Positions 1 through 9,428 of a stretch of DNA of 56,833 nt are shown here, piece after piece. This stretch comes from Marinobacter sp. GTDB lineage: Bacteria; Pseudomonadota; Gammaproteobacteria; Pseudomonadales; Oleiphilaceae. How positions within the stretch are numbered: position 1 is the stretch's first letter; the number at the start of each line of letters is the position of its first letter. The notes under the pieces are model-generated. The model did not search any database, had not been told where the DNA came from, and saw only the letters and a list, made by a program, of their open reading frames with translations. The position numbers were made by a program, and so were the translations under genes. Where the stretch lies: the NCBI GenBank assembly GCA_029264995.1, contig JAJUKC010000006.1, forward strand, positions 1-56,833. Reading direction: 5' to 3'.

Positions 1-46
1 ACAACATTGATTGGCACCCGACACCGGCGTGCCCGGAGGTAGTTTT

Positions 47-1423
47 ATGCAAATGTTCCACAGAAAAAATGGTGAAGAACAGCCGTTCTGGCCGGCTGGC
101 CCCTTCAAAATCCGTCTTCCGTTTGTCCACTATCGCTGGGAGTTTGCGGAGATGGTGCAGGCACTGATCATGTTCGTGGTCAGCCTGGCCATGATCCCTC
201 TGCTGGAAAAATATCTCGGTGTTCCCTACGACGTGGCCCTTGCCTACGTGGTGATCTGCGGTATCGGGTTTATGCTGCCAGCGTTGCTGGGTGTGCCGCT
301 GGTGCCCGGCTGGATTACCCCGGGTATTCCGGTGGTGCTGCTGTTCCTTTCCGATTATGAACCCGGCCCTGAGGCCATCCAGGCGCTGTTTGCATTGCAG
401 TTCCTGGTGTTCCTGATCTTCCTGATTCTGGGCGTTACCCGGCTTGGCAGTAAACTGGTTAACTGGATTCCCCGGTCCATGAAGGGCGGTATCATTATCG
501 GTGCCGGTATTGCGGCATTGATGGGTGAAATCGAGGCCGGCGGCCGCCTGGCCAACACGCCGATCTCCCTGATCGTGGGTGGCCTGGTGTGTCTGTATCT
601 GATGTTCTCCGTCTCGTTCAAAGGCTTTGTCGACAAGAACGTGCTGGCCCGCAAGATTGCCAACTACGGCATGGTACCGGGAATGGTGGTGGCCATTCTG
701 GTGGGCTTTGCCACCGGCGAATACGATGTGCCGAACGTGGAGTGGGGGATCACCAAGCCGGCGTTCGACCAGTTGTGGAACTACCTGCCGTTTAGCGTTG
801 GTTTCCCAGATCTGAATGTATTCCTGTATGCGATTCCGACCGCAGTCATTGCCTACGTCATTGCCTTCGGTGACATCGTGGTGGGTCAGTCCCTGATGAA
901 CCGTGTCGACCACCTGCGCAAAGACGAAGACATCGACAGCAGTGTGGACCGTGTGCACCTGGTCACCGCTATCCGTAACGGCGGCCACGCATTCTTCGCG
1001 CCGTACCCTGGCCTGGCTGGCCCGATCTGGACGGCGGTGACCGCCACCATGGCCGAGCGCTACAAGTACGGCCGTAATGCCATGGACTCCATCTACAGCG
1101 GTGGTGGCACCTTCTGGATTACAGGTTTCATCGCACTGTTTGTGCTGCCGCTGGTGAGCTTCTTCCAGCCAGTACTGCCGATTGCCCTGTCGCTGACACT
1201 GCTGCTGACCGGCTATATCTGTCTGATGGTGGGTCTGGAACAGCTGGAGAACAACACCGAGCGCGGTATCGCCGGCACCATGGGTGTGGTACTCGCGGTC
1301 TACGGCGCAGGCTGGGGCCTGGCCACCGGTGCGGTGTTGTACTTCCTGATTGAGCGCACTCATATTCTCGGCTTTACCCCAGATCCGGAAGCACCGGGTG
1401 TGGAGCCGGTCAAAGAGCACTGA
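47..1423 (+). CDS. Multipass membrane permease, NCS2/SLC23-like
   Basis: A 458-residue, strongly hydrophobic protein with about 12-14 predicted membrane segments. Glycine- and proline-rich membrane segments such as the VPGWITPGIPVV region near residues 93-105 resemble the nucleobase/SulP-fold transporters. It would sit in the inner membrane and move a small solute; the substrate cannot be read from the sequence. The start is taken at the ATG at 47 because a strong GGAGGT ribosome-binding site lies at 35-40; an in-frame TTG at 11 has no such site. A good intrinsic terminator follows (1473-1499), so it ends its transcription unit. What lies upstream is outside the window. Family placement is moderate; another secondary transporter family is possible. 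Confidence 0.6.
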   Translation: MQMFHRKNGEEQPFWPAGPFKIRLPFVHYRWEFAEMVQALIMFVVSLAMIPLLEKYLGVPYDVALAYVVICGIGFMLPALLGVPLVPGWITPGIPVVLLFLSDYEPGPEAIQALFALQFLVFLIFLILGVTRLGSKLVNWIPRSMKGGIIIGAGIAALMGEIEAGGRLANTPISLIVGGLVCLYLMFSVSFKGFVDKNVLARKIANYGMVPGMVVAILVGFATGEYDVPNVEWGITKPAFDQLWNYLPFSVGFPDLNVFLYAIPTAVIAYVIAFGDIVVGQSLMNRVDHLRKDEDIDSSVDRVHLVTAIRNGGHAFFAPYPGLAGPIWTAVTATMAERYKYGRNAMDSIYSGGGTFWITGFIALFVLPLVSFFQPVLPIALSLTLLLTGYICLMVGLEQLENNTERGIAGTMGVVLAVYGAGWGLATGAVLYFLIERTHILGFTPDPEAPGVEPVKEH

Positions 1424-1472
1424 ACCTGATGCCGTCGTGTTCGGCGGCGGCATCTACCCACTGTGTGTCCTT

Positions 1473-1499
1473 GGGAGGCCTGAGCGCCTCCCTTTTTTT
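1473..1499 (+). terminator. Intrinsic terminator after the permease gene
   Basis: A 7-bp GC-rich stem (GGGAGGC at 1473-1479 with GCCTCCC at 1486-1492) is followed directly by seven T residues (1493-1499). Confidence 0.85.
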
Positions 1500-1516
1500 G
1501 TTTCTGTACGGATTTC

Positions 1517-1529
1517 TGACAAGTTGTCA
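1517..1529. promoter_or_regulatory. Perfect 13-bp palindrome, possible operator
   Basis: TGACAAGTTGTCA is a perfect inverted repeat around a central G. A further TGACAA-like half lies close downstream. It sits 137 bp upstream of the broken metal-hydrolase gene, in the only free space between two transcription units. The binding protein is unknown. Confidence 0.3.
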
Positions 1530-1665
1530 TATTGTGACAAAGCGTCTTTTATTCTTGAGGTATGCCTTCCGGTTTGTGGTTACCTGGGGGTAAACTGAGG
1601 CCGTTGATTAAAAATTATCCGCAGTCAAACTCCCGATAACAACAAACAGACCACAGGAGGCTGCC

Positions 1666-2052
1666 ATGACGATCAGCTCCACCCCCGATGGTGTCACGGT
1701 CAAACCCCGGCACCTGCGGTTCGATGTTCGTACCGAACTGAGAACGCTCTGGCATGGCAACGATGCCTTTCGAACGGCCTTTTTCAATGCCTTGTCCTTG
1801 CAGTTTCCGGATGGCGAGCAACAGTTTATCAACGCCGTCCGGCTCTACCGGGATCAGATTACCGATCCCAAGTTGAAGGAGGAGATCAAGGGCTTTATCG
1901 GCCAGGAGGCTTTGCATAGCCGGGAGCACAAGGAATACAACGAGGCTCTGAAAGCCCGGGGCTACGATATTGATGCCCTGGACGAACGGTTCCGTAAACA
2001 CAAGGACAATCGCGGTTTGCTGGAAGCCAATCTGAGGGAACTGGAAGCCTGA
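1666..2052 (+). pseudogene. Metal-dependent hydrolase (PF10118-like), internally deleted
   Basis: The first 100 or so residues match the predicted metal-dependent hydrolase family (PF10118) well, including the segment GFIGQEALHSREH, which supplies Glu and His ligands. Family members as I recall them run to about 270-290 residues and carry a second EHFTA-type ligand motif in the middle; here the frame stops at 128 residues and that half is absent. The last 15 residues (DNRGLLEANLRELEA) look like the usual extreme C-terminus, so the likeliest history is an in-frame loss of the centre rather than a simple stop. With half the metal site missing it should not be an active enzyme. A clear AGGAGG ribosome-binding site precedes the ATG, so a short protein may still be made. 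Confidence 0.6.
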
Positions 2053-2124
2053 TCCGGTTCCCGGGTTGCTGAAATTTTCATCAGCCTGTGTAACACTGGG
2101 GCGCTGCAAAATAATCATAAGAAA

Positions 2125-2150
2125 GGGCGCTCCCGCCAGAGGACGCGCCC
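2125..2150 (+). other. Hairpin just upstream of the DegV gene
   Basis: GGGCGCTCC (2125-2133) can pair with GGACGCGCCC (2141-2150) with one bulged C. It lies 6 bp before the GGAG ribosome-binding site of the next gene and has no T-run. It may stabilise the mRNA end or affect translation; no evidence decides. Confidence 0.35.
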
Positions 2151-2169
2151 GAATCCGGAGACATTCAGC

Positions 2170-3120
2170 ATGCGAGTTGGTCTGATCGTTGATAGCGCCT
2201 GTGATCTACCCTATGAATTCGCCCGCAAACACGACCTGTTTGTGCTGCCCGTTACCGCCATTATTGATGGCCAGACCTACATCGATAACCACGATCCGGT
2301 CCGCACCCAGGAGTTTTACCAGAGCGGCCTGCTCGATAAGGGGCACCAGGCGGAAACGGAGGCGTTCAGCGCCGAGCAGATTCATGATCTTTTCATGGAA
2401 AAAATTGTCACCGAATTTGATGTCGCCATCTGCGAAACCGTTACCCGCAGCCGAAGCCTGATTTACCAGAACGCATCTGAAGCCATGAACTCTGTGATGG
2501 CGCATTATGAAGAGGCGCGCAAGGCTGCAGGCCGGGATGGCAAATTTTCCATGCGGGTGATCGACAGCAAACAGATATTTGCCGGCCAGGGGCTGCTGGC
2601 GGCTCACACGCTGAAGCTGATTGGCCAGAAAGTATCGAAGAATGCGCTTCGCCATGAAGTGGAAACCTTCACTGACAAAATCTACACCTGCGTTATTCCC
2701 CGGGATCTGCATTACATCCGTGAACGCGCCCGGCGCCGCGGTGACAAAAGTGTGTCTGCGGTGGCGGCTTTCCTGGGTAAGGCGCTGAACATCATCCCGG
2801 TGATTTTCGGGCAGGGAGTCGAAGGCAAACCGGTTGCCAAGACCCGTAACTTCGACATGGCCGTAGAGAAGGTGATGAATTACGCAGTCGCCCGGGTAGA
2901 AGCGGGTTTGCTGACGCCGTATGTCAGCCTTTCCTGTGGCCTGAGCTGGACCGAAATCGAGGATCTGCCGGGCCTGAATCGGCTTCGCGACGCCTGCGAG
3001 CAGAACGGCGTTGAGCTGTTGTTGTCCCAGATGGGCATTACCAGTGCCATTTATGTGGGGCCGGGCAGTATTTGTCTGGCGCTGGCGGCGGAGCCTCACG
3101 AGTTCAGCGATTTTCAGTAA
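2170..3120 (+). CDS. DegV family fatty-acid-binding protein
   Basis: A 316-residue cytoplasmic protein of normal length for the DegV family. The N-terminus MRVGLIVDSACDLP carries the family's characteristic D-S-x-x-D-L-P motif, and ITSAIYVGPGSICLAL near the C-terminus matches the conserved end that closes over the ligand. DegV-fold proteins bind a single fatty acid; in Gram-positive bacteria the FakB members present it to a kinase. No FakA-like kinase gene is adjacent, so the role here, carrier or sensor, is open. A GGAG ribosome-binding site sits 10 bp upstream of the ATG. It is probably transcribed alone or with the following unknown gene, 130 bp downstream. Confidence 0.85.
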   Translation: MRVGLIVDSACDLPYEFARKHDLFVLPVTAIIDGQTYIDNHDPVRTQEFYQSGLLDKGHQAETEAFSAEQIHDLFMEKIVTEFDVAICETVTRSRSLIYQNASEAMNSVMAHYEEARKAAGRDGKFSMRVIDSKQIFAGQGLLAAHTLKLIGQKVSKNALRHEVETFTDKIYTCVIPRDLHYIRERARRRGDKSVSAVAAFLGKALNIIPVIFGQGVEGKPVAKTRNFDMAVEKVMNYAVARVEAGLLTPYVSLSCGLSWTEIEDLPGLNRLRDACEQNGVELLLSQMGITSAIYVGPGSICLALAAEPHEFSDFQ

Positions 3121-3249
3121 ACCCTCCGGGCCGGTTTCCGGACTGGCCCTGCATCATGTTGGATACTGTAGTTCGGGCAAACCCGCCATGCCCCGGAACG
3201 TGTTAGCCTCTTTGCCTGACAAGAAAACCTGGCAAAGGAAAACAGGCTT

Positions 3250-4284
3250 ATGACCGAGACCACTTCAACCCTGGCGGACCAATTACTCGAAGCCCACGTT
3301 CGGCACGAGCTGAATGCCCTGAAAGGCGCCAAACTGAAAAAGTTTCTGCATCAGGAAGTGGATGAGCTGCTGGAGTATGCCAACAGCATTACCCTGGAAC
3401 GCGCTGTCAGTGCCGAGCAGGTGATGGGCCTGATCCGGCGGGTGGTGGTGAGCATGGGGCTGGATGCCGGCATTCCCGAACTGGCGGCGGATCTGGCAAC
3501 CGAAGTGTTGAATGCCCCGGTTCAGAGCCAGACCCGGTTGGGCGATATTCTGTCCCGGGAGCAGGCCAGTGCGTTTGTTGAGGAAGCTCTGGAGTTGCGC
3601 CACCAGCGGGAGCGGGTGATCAGCGAGATTATGGCTCACCCGGTTTATCAGGAGCTGGTCTCGAATGTGGTTTATCACGGCCTGGTGAACTATCTGTACG
3701 AGGATAATCTGATTACCCGCTCAGTACCCGGAGTGGGCTCAATGATGAAGTTCGGCAAGAAAATGGCCAACAAGGCGGTACCGGGGCTGGATGAAACCTT
3801 TGAGCGCCGGATCAAGGCCTGGCTCTCCGACAGCCTGCCGAGCCTGATTGCCCGGAGTGAGCAGTTCCTTCACAAGGCATTGAGTGATGACGAACTGCGT
3901 GACACGGTGATGGCGGCCTGGGTGTCTCTCGAAGACAGCACCATCGAGGATCTGCAGGACGGACTGGGTGATGTTCAGTTGCAGGAATTTGTGGTGCTGG
4001 GCTATGACTTCTGGCTGCATTTCCGCCAGACCCCGTATTTTGAGGGCTGTGTTCAGGCAGTGGTGGAGGGGTTGTATGCCCGCTATGGTAACCAACCGGT
4101 GATGAACCTGCTGGCGGATATCGGCGTCACGCGGGAAGTGATTGTCACGGAGCTTGAAGCGGTGGGCCTGCCGCTGGTGGATCTGCTCAGGCAGGAGGGC
4201 TATCTGGAAGCGCTGCTGCGGCGCCGGCTGGAGCCATTCTATCGCTCGGCGGCTACGAAAAAACTACTGGCTGCTGTTGACTGA
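3250..4284 (+). CDS. Conserved-looking protein of unknown function
   Basis: A 344-residue, Leu/Glu-rich, apparently all-helical protein with no signal peptide and no clear membrane segment. I do not recognise a domain. The middle (about residues 157-180, VPGVGSMMKFGKKMANKAVPG) is basic and Gly-rich and could contact a membrane or nucleic acid, but this is only an impression. The ribosome-binding site (GGAAAACAGGCTT) is moderate. It is the last gene before a strong bidirectional terminator shared with the convergent fdxA. Codon use looks like the neighbours, so recent transfer is not suggested. Confidence 0.75.
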   Translation: MTETTSTLADQLLEAHVRHELNALKGAKLKKFLHQEVDELLEYANSITLERAVSAEQVMGLIRRVVVSMGLDAGIPELAADLATEVLNAPVQSQTRLGDILSREQASAFVEEALELRHQRERVISEIMAHPVYQELVSNVVYHGLVNYLYEDNLITRSVPGVGSMMKFGKKMANKAVPGLDETFERRIKAWLSDSLPSLIARSEQFLHKALSDDELRDTVMAAWVSLEDSTIEDLQDGLGDVQLQEFVVLGYDFWLHFRQTPYFEGCVQAVVEGLYARYGNQPVMNLLADIGVTREVIVTELEAVGLPLVDLLRQEGYLEALLRRRLEPFYRSAATKKLLAAVD

Positions 4285-4304
4285 AAGACGGCTGGGCCGA
4301 AAAC

Positions 4305-4340
4305 AAAAAAGGCCGGAGGGTGATGCCTCCGGCCTTTTTT
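4305..4340. terminator. Bidirectional terminator between convergent genes
   Basis: A 9-bp stem (GGCCGGAGG at 4311-4319, CCTCCGGCC at 4326-4334) is flanked by six A (4305-4310) on the left and six T (4335-4340) on the right. It can therefore end both the rightward unknown gene and the leftward fdxA transcript. Confidence 0.9.
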
Positions 4341-4359
4341 CTGTTTGTGCGGCCTGGCC

Positions 4360-4683
4360 TCAGCGCTCCAGGTACTGGAGTTTGTCGGGCTTACCGTCCC
4401 ACTCTTCGGCATCTGGCAGCGGGTCTTTCTTTTCAGTGATGTTGGGCCACTTGCCGGCCAGCTCTGCGTTGATTTCAACAAAGGCTTCCTGGCCTGCCGG
4501 CAGCTCGTCTTCCGAGAAGATGGCCTCGGCCGGGCACTCTGGCTCGCACAGGGCGCAGTCAATGCACTCGTCCGGGTCGATGACCAGAAAGTTTGGGCCT
4601 TCGTAGAAGCAGTCCACGGGGCAAACTTCCACGCAGTCGGTGTATTTACACTTGATGCAGTTATCAGTAACGATAAACGCCAT
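4360..4683 (-). CDS. fdxA: Seven-iron ferredoxin FdxA
   Basis: A 107-residue ferredoxin of the [3Fe-4S][4Fe-4S] type. Cysteines at 9, 12, 17, 21 and 25, then 40, 43, 46 and 50, give the two cluster-binding sets seen in Azotobacter/Pseudomonas FdxA, and the sequence keeps the family's C-terminal extension ending in LER. It is a small cytoplasmic electron carrier; its partner is not shown here. The start at 4683 (MAFIVTDNC) is chosen because the cluster motif begins immediately afterwards; the longer open frame to 4785 adds a non-homologous 34 residues. It lies downstream of mutS on the same strand, about 160 bp apart, a pairing I recall from pseudomonads. Confidence 0.95.
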   Translation of the reverse strand: MAFIVTDNCIKCKYTDCVEVCPVDCFYEGPNFLVIDPDECIDCALCEPECPAEAIFSEDELPAGQEAFVEINAELAGKWPNITEKKDPLPDAEEWDGKPDKLQYLER

Positions 4684-4846
4684 AGTCAGATCCCTGGTTC
4701 GTAGAAGATTCAGTCTCATCAGGAGCCTGTCAGTTACCCGGCCCCGTTTATAATTTGGAGCGATATTGTAGGGAGCCCCCCACACTGCCGCAAGCGTTGG
4801 CCTGCTATATCGTTATTACCCAGATCAAGTTTGGCGCAGAATGCGG

Positions 4847-7471
4847 TTATTTTGCCAGTAACCCCTTGAGTTCATAAAGCTGGTTCAGGGCGTCTCTGGG
4901 TGTAAGTCCGTCCAGATCGAGCTTCTCCAGGGCCTGTTCCACCACACTTGGCTCGGCCATGGCAAACATATCGCCCTGGTACACCGCGTCGACACTGGCG
5001 GCCTTGGCAGTTGATGGTGCCGCCGGTTTCGGCTCATTAACGCTCACGGGTGCCGGCGACGGGTTGCTGCCTGCTTCCAGGCCTTCCAGATGCGCCAGCT
5101 GGGTTTTGGCGTTGCGGATCACATCCTGGGGTACACCGGCCAGTTTTGCCACCTGCAGCCCGTAACTCTGGCTTGCCGGGCCATCGTGCACATTGTGCAG
5201 AAACACGATGGAGTCGTCGTGCTCGGTGGCGGTCAGATGCACGTTAACCGCATGTTCGAGGTCATCGGCCAACTGGGTCAGCTCGAAGTAGTGGGTGGCG
5301 AACAGGGTATAACACCGGATGTTCTTCGCCAGGTGCTCGGCCGTGGCCCAGGCCAGCGACAGGCCATCGAAGGTGCTGGTGCCGCGGCCCACTTCATCCA
5401 TCAACACCAGGCTGTGTTCGGTGGCATTGTGCAGGATATTGGCGGTTTCGGTCATTTCCACCATGAAAGTGGAGCGGCCACCGGCAATGTCATCCGAGGA
5501 GCCCATGCGGGTGAAGATCCTGTCCACCGGGCCAAGCACGGCGCGGTTGGCGGGCACGAAGCTGCCGGTGTAGGCCAGCAGGGTAATCAGGGCGGCCTGG
5601 CGCATGTAGGTGGACTTACCGCCCATGTTCGGGCCGGTGATCACCAGCATGCGGCGTCTGGTATCCATCAACAGGTTGTTGGGCACAAACGGCTCGTCCA
5701 GCAGCTGCTCCACCACCGGGTGCCGACCTTCCTCCACATCAAATCCTGGCTGCTCGGTAAATTCCGGCGCGGTAAAGCGCAGGGAGGTGGCCCGTTCGGC
5801 GAAGTTGCTCAGCACGTCGAGTTCGGCCAGGGCCTGGGCGGCGTCCTGCAGCGGGGCCAGCTGTTCGGCCACGGTTTCCAGGATGTCGTCGTACAGGCCT
5901 TTTTCCCGGGCCAGGGCACGGCTTTTGGCGCTCAGTGCCTTGTCCTCAAACTCTTTCAGTTCCGGGGTGATGAAGCGTTCGGCGTTTTTCAGGGTCTGGC
6001 GGCGGATATAGTCCACCGGCGCCTGGTCAGACTGGGCCCGGCTGATCTCGATGTAGTAACCGTGCACACGGTTGTAACCCACTTTCAGGGTGGAAATGCC
6101 GGTGCGTTCACGTTCCCGGGTTTCCACATCCAGCAGATACTGGCCGGCGTTTTCACTGATGTTGCGGAGTTCGTCCAACTCTTCGTCGAAGCCTTCGGCA
6201 ATCACACCGCCATCACGAATCACCACCGGCGGGTTGTCGATGATGGCGCGTTCCAGCAGGTCGGCCAGTTCCGGGTATTCACCGATAACGGTGGCCAGCT
6301 TCACGACATGGTGTGAGTTGACCGGTTTCAGTGCCTCCTGCAGTTCTGGCAGGGCATGAAAAGCGTCGCGCAGGCGCGCAAGGTCCCTGGGGCGGGCAGA
6401 ACGCAGGGCAACCCGGGCCAGAATCCGTTCGATATCACCCACCCGTTTCAGCAGATCGTGCACCGGCTCATAGTGGAAACCGTCCAGCAGCGCAGATACT
6501 GCCTGCTGGCGCTGGCGCACGCGCTCAACATCCCGAAGTGGACGATTCAGCCAGCGTCGGAGCTCCCGGGCTCCCATGGCAGTGGCGGTGCGGTCCATCA
6601 CCCAGGCCAGGGTGTGTTGTTGGCCACCCATCAGGTTGGTGTCGATTTCCAGATTGCGGCGGCTGGCGGCATCCAGTATCACGGCGTCTTCCCGGCGTTC
6701 GCGGGTCAGTTTGCGGATATGCGGCAGCGCCGTGCGTTGGGTCTCCTTGGCGTATTGCAACAGGCAGCCTGCAGCGCAAACGGCCAGGGTCAGGTCTTCG
6801 CAACCAAAGCCGGTGAGATCACGCACCTGCAACTGCTGGGTGATCACCCGAAGGGCGGTGTCCGATTCAAACAGCCAGGGGCCCTGGCGGCGTACGCCGG
6901 TGAAACCCTCAAGGATGTCGGTATAGGGAAAATCCTCGCTGATCAGGATCTCAGCGGGTCGCAGGCGCTGAAGTTCACCCTGCAGGGCTTCAAGGCTCTC
7001 CAGTTCCGACACTGCGAACCGGCCACTGGAAATATCCAGTGAGGCAAAGCCGAACTGCTCTTTGTGATGATAGATGGCCGCCAACAGGTTATCGCGGCGG
7101 TCTTCCAGAAAGGCTTCGTCACTCAGCGTGCCGGGAGTGACAATGCGCACCACCTTGCGTTCCACCGGACCCTTGCTGGTGGCTGGGTCACCAATCTGCT
7201 CGCAGATCGCGATTGATTGGCCGGCACGAACCATGCGGGCAATGTAGCCCTCGGCCGAATGGAAGGGTACCCCTGCCATGGGAATCGGATTGCCTCCGGA
7301 CTGGCCCCGGGCGGTCAGGGTGATGTCCAGCAACTCTGCGGCTTTTTTAGCGTCGTCGTAAAACAGCTCGTAGAAGTCCCCCATGCGGTAGAACACCATC
7401 TCGTTCGGGTGTTCTCCCTTGATTTTCAGGTACTGCTGCATCATCGGGGTGTGCTTGGACAGATCCGTCAT
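4847..7471 (-). CDS. mutS: DNA mismatch repair protein MutS
   Basis: An 874-residue protein of full MutS length. The N-terminus has [11 protein letters not shown] and the mismatch-reading Phe-x-Glu loop (FYELF, about residues 31-36). The C-terminal ATPase has the Walker A motif GPNMGGKST (residues 613-621), [13 protein letters not shown] (Walker B and signature) and a helix-turn-helix segment ([11 protein letters not shown]). The extreme C-terminus ([19 protein letters not shown]) is the tetramerisation helix. It recognises mispairs after replication and recruits MutL; mutL is not in the window. The start has conserved context ([13 protein letters not shown]). It is followed by fdxA and preceded by the decayed glycosyltransferase remnant on the same strand. 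Confidence 0.97.
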   Translation of the reverse strand: MTDLSKHTPMMQQYLKIKGEHPNEMVFYRMGDFYELFYDDAKKAAELLDITLTARGQSGGNPIPMAGVPFHSAEGYIARMVRAGQSIAICEQIGDPATSKGPVERKVVRIVTPGTLSDEAFLEDRRDNLLAAIYHHKEQFGFASLDISSGRFAVSELESLEALQGELQRLRPAEILISEDFPYTDILEGFTGVRRQGPWLFESDTALRVITQQLQVRDLTGFGCEDLTLAVCAAGCLLQYAKETQRTALPHIRKLTRERREDAVILDAASRRNLEIDTNLMGGQQHTLAWVMDRTATAMGARELRRWLNRPLRDVERVRQRQQAVSALLDGFHYEPVHDLLKRVGDIERILARVALRSARPRDLARLRDAFHALPELQEALKPVNSHHVVKLATVIGEYPELADLLERAIIDNPPVVIRDGGVIAEGFDEELDELRNISENAGQYLLDVETRERERTGISTLKVGYNRVHGYYIEISRAQSDQAPVDYIRRQTLKNAERFITPELKEFEDKALSAKSRALAREKGLYDDILETVAEQLAPLQDAAQALAELDVLSNFAERATSLRFTAPEFTEQPGFDVEEGRHPVVEQLLDEPFVPNNLLMDTRRRMLVITGPNMGGKSTYMRQAALITLLAYTGSFVPANRAVLGPVDRIFTRMGSSDDIAGGRSTFMVEMTETANILHNATEHSLVLMDEVGRGTSTFDGLSLAWATAEHLAKNIRCYTLFATHYFELTQLADDLEHAVNVHLTATEHDDSIVFLHNVHDGPASQSYGLQVAKLAGVPQDVIRNAKTQLAHLEGLEAGSNPSPAPVSVNEPKPAAPSTAKAASVDAVYQGDMFAMAEPSVVEQALEKLDLDGLTPRDALNQLYELKGLLAK

Positions 7472-7582
7472 AGTTCCTCAATTCTTCCGGGTAAACATCG
7501 GCAAGGGTGGTGGCACGCCGTTCGGGATACCAAAACCCGCGATGGTACCACGGTCCGGAGGTGTCGGCAGCCGGTCAGTCAC

Positions 7583-8289
7583 TCAGGGCATCATCAGTCC
7601 GGAATAGTCTGTCGCCAGCCTTTGCAGGTCAGCCGGCTCGTCGACGTCGTTCAGGGTTTCGTTCTCCGCCAGCCGCCGCGCTGGTCCCAGCGCCGGCCGG
7701 AGGTGACCACTCTGTCCCTCAGACACACCGGGGGCGTGATGTGTTTCAGGCGTTTGCAGATTTCCATATCTTCCATCAGTGGTTGTTCCGGAAAGCCTCC
7801 GACCTGCTCGAACAGGGTTCGGGTCATAAACAGGGCCTGATCGCCCGTGGCGATGCCGGTCAGTCTCGAGCGCAGATTCATCATGGCGCCAACGATCGGC
7901 AACAGGCGGGAGCGGCCGTCGATACAAACATCAAAACGGCCCCAGCTGGTTTCTGAGCGTGCCAGGTGAGTCATCACTTGCGTGTCCGCATGCTCCGGCA
8001 GCCGGGTGTCCGAGTGCAGGAATATCAGGAAAGGCGATTGGCTGCTTCGTGCTCCAGCATTCATCTGGGTTGCGCGTCCGCGGGCAGACCGGAGCAGGGG
8101 AAACCCCCTTGCCTCAACGAGGCTTTCCGATTTGTCGTCGCTGCCCCCATCCACCACAATGATTTCTGCACCCCTCTGACGCCAGATTTCGAGGTGATCC
8201 AGCAGCGTTTCCAGGCCTTCACGTTCATTGAGGATGGGAACAATGATTGCCAGCCGGGGATCTTCTTCGTATGTGTGGTGTTGCAACAT
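7583..8289 (-). pseudogene. Fused remnants of TIGR04283 and TIGR04282 glycosyltransferases
   Basis: From 8289 leftward, about 205 residues form a nearly complete family-2 glycosyltransferase of the TIGR04283 type (rSAM/selenodomain- or arsenosugar-associated): LAIIVPILNE, the VVDGGSDD nucleotide motif, HSDTRLP, the GDQALF block and the RDRVVTSGRRW ending. The frame then stops at 7651. In the neighbouring frame the DNA continues with ENETLNDVDEPADLQRL, which matches the C-terminal end (DVDxPxDL) of the partner family TIGR04282, usually encoded directly downstream. A deletion of most of that second gene, with its edge around 7655-7690, is the simplest explanation. A truncated first enzyme may still be made, but it lacks the usual last helix. 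Confidence in the partner identification rests on the short motif. Confidence 0.65.
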
Positions 8290-8362
8290 GGGTTTTGGAG
8301 GCCTCCTTAGCGGAGCATATCAGAGCTCGGGGTGGTGAGCATGGCAGGCAAGAGGTGAGGAT

Positions 8363-8837
8363 ATGAAGCGACTGGTTTTGCTGGGTGCCGGCCACTATCG
8401 CTTCGATCAGTGCCGTGTCCTGGTCGAGCCCACGGTGATCGCCGCCGGTGGCAGGCTGGTGCTCGATCGGGCTGTTGAATTGCGGGCAGCCGAGCAGGAG
8501 GTTGTGTTGGCAAGTGGTGAACGGCTGCCATCGCAGCACGTCGCACCATAATGTTTTTGTCGCCGGGGATGCCTGCAGCCGGATTGACCAACGGCTGGAC
8601 CGTTCCGGGGTACATGCGGTTCGCGCTGGCCCGATACTGGCCCGCAATCTTGCTGCCGTGATGTCGGGTCAACCGTTAACCCGTTTCTATCCGCGACGGT
8701 TTTCGTTGTACCTGCTGGCGGCGGGAGACTGCACGGCGATTGGCAACTACGGCCCTTTGACGTTTTCGGGCGCCTGGGTCTGGAAGTGGAAAGACCGGAT
8801 TGATCGCGGGTTTGTCGACAGTTTTCCCGGAGCCTGA
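8363..8837 (+). pseudogene. Remnant FAD-dependent oxidoreductase (SelD N-domain-like), two deletions
   Basis: The first frame (8363-8551) starts MKRLVLLGAGH, the dinucleotide-binding start of the pyridine-nucleotide oxidoreductases fused or linked to selenide dikinase. It then jumps directly to YRFDQCRVLVEPTVIAAGG, which in intact relatives follows a second AGH about 40 residues later. A recombination between the two similar Gly-His segments would produce exactly this. The frame stops at 8551, while another frame resumes with NVFVAGDACS and continues to WVWKWKDRIDRGFV, the normal C-terminus. Thus at least two internal segments are gone and the frame is broken. It sits back to back with the glycosyltransferase remnant, consistent with one decayed cluster. 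Confidence 0.65.
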
Positions 8838-8878
8838 GGTTGGTTGGCGACGGGCATCAAAGTAAATGGGAGAGCAGG

Positions 8879-9379
8879 ATGAATGTGACCGACGGGCAAT
8901 TGGCCCAGGCTGGTGAGGCGCTGGCGGCGGTGCTTGAGCGCAAGGGCATGACCATCGCCACTGCCGAAAGCTGCACCGGTGGCTGGGTGGCCAAGGTGCT
9001 GACCGACCGGGCGGGTTCTTCCGCCTACGTGATGGCGGGCCTGGTGACATACAGCAATGCGGCCAAGCAGGCCATTCTTGGCGTTCAGGCCGATACCCTG
9101 GAGCAGGATGGGGCGGTCAGTGAGCCGGTGGTTCGCCAGATGGTGGCAGGCGCCATCCGCGCCACGGGTGTGGATATCGCTGTCGCTATCAGCGGTATCG
9201 CCGGGCCCGGCGGCGGTAGTGCAGACAAGCCGGTTGGTACGGTCTGGTTTGCCTGGGGCAGCCGGGCTGGCAACATCGAAGCCCGGGTAGCGCATTTCGA
9301 TGGCGATCGGGATCAGGTGCGCCGGCAGTCGGTTTTGTATGTATTAGAAGGAGTTACCGGATTTGTCGAAACCCTGTGA
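8879..9379 (+). CDS. pncC: Nicotinamide-nucleotide amidase PncC (CinA C-terminal domain)
   Basis: A 166-residue stand-alone CinA C-terminal domain. It has the conserved TAESCTGGWVAKVLTD (active-site Ser region), VMAGLVTYSNAAK, AVSEPVV and the GIAGPGGGSADKPVGTVW loop. The family hydrolyses NMN to nicotinate mononucleotide and ammonia, recycling the NMN made by DNA ligase. The start at 8879 (MNVTDGQLAQ) has a GGGAGAGCAGG ribosome-binding site directly upstream; the longer frame from 8840 does not. It precedes recA by about 157 bp, a widespread arrangement. The LexA-controlled recA promoter lies between, so the two need not be co-expressed. Confidence 0.93.
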   Translation: MNVTDGQLAQAGEALAAVLERKGMTIATAESCTGGWVAKVLTDRAGSSAYVMAGLVTYSNAAKQAILGVQADTLEQDGAVSEPVVRQMVAGAIRATGVDIAVAISGIAGPGGGSADKPVGTVWFAWGSRAGNIEARVAHFDGDRDQVRRQSVLYVLEGVTGFVETL

Positions 9380-9428
9380 GGATTTTCACCTTTCCGGGGG
9401 TTGGTCTCCTTCTGGCCATATGTTTTAA

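Noticed and set aside
5090..6316. 408-residue open frame on the plus strand
   Set aside because: Antisense to mutS, with a His/Gly/Gln-rich shadow composition.
8840..8878. Longer N-terminus for PncC
   Set aside because: The extra 13 residues are unlike the family, and the ATG at 8879 has a better ribosome-binding site.
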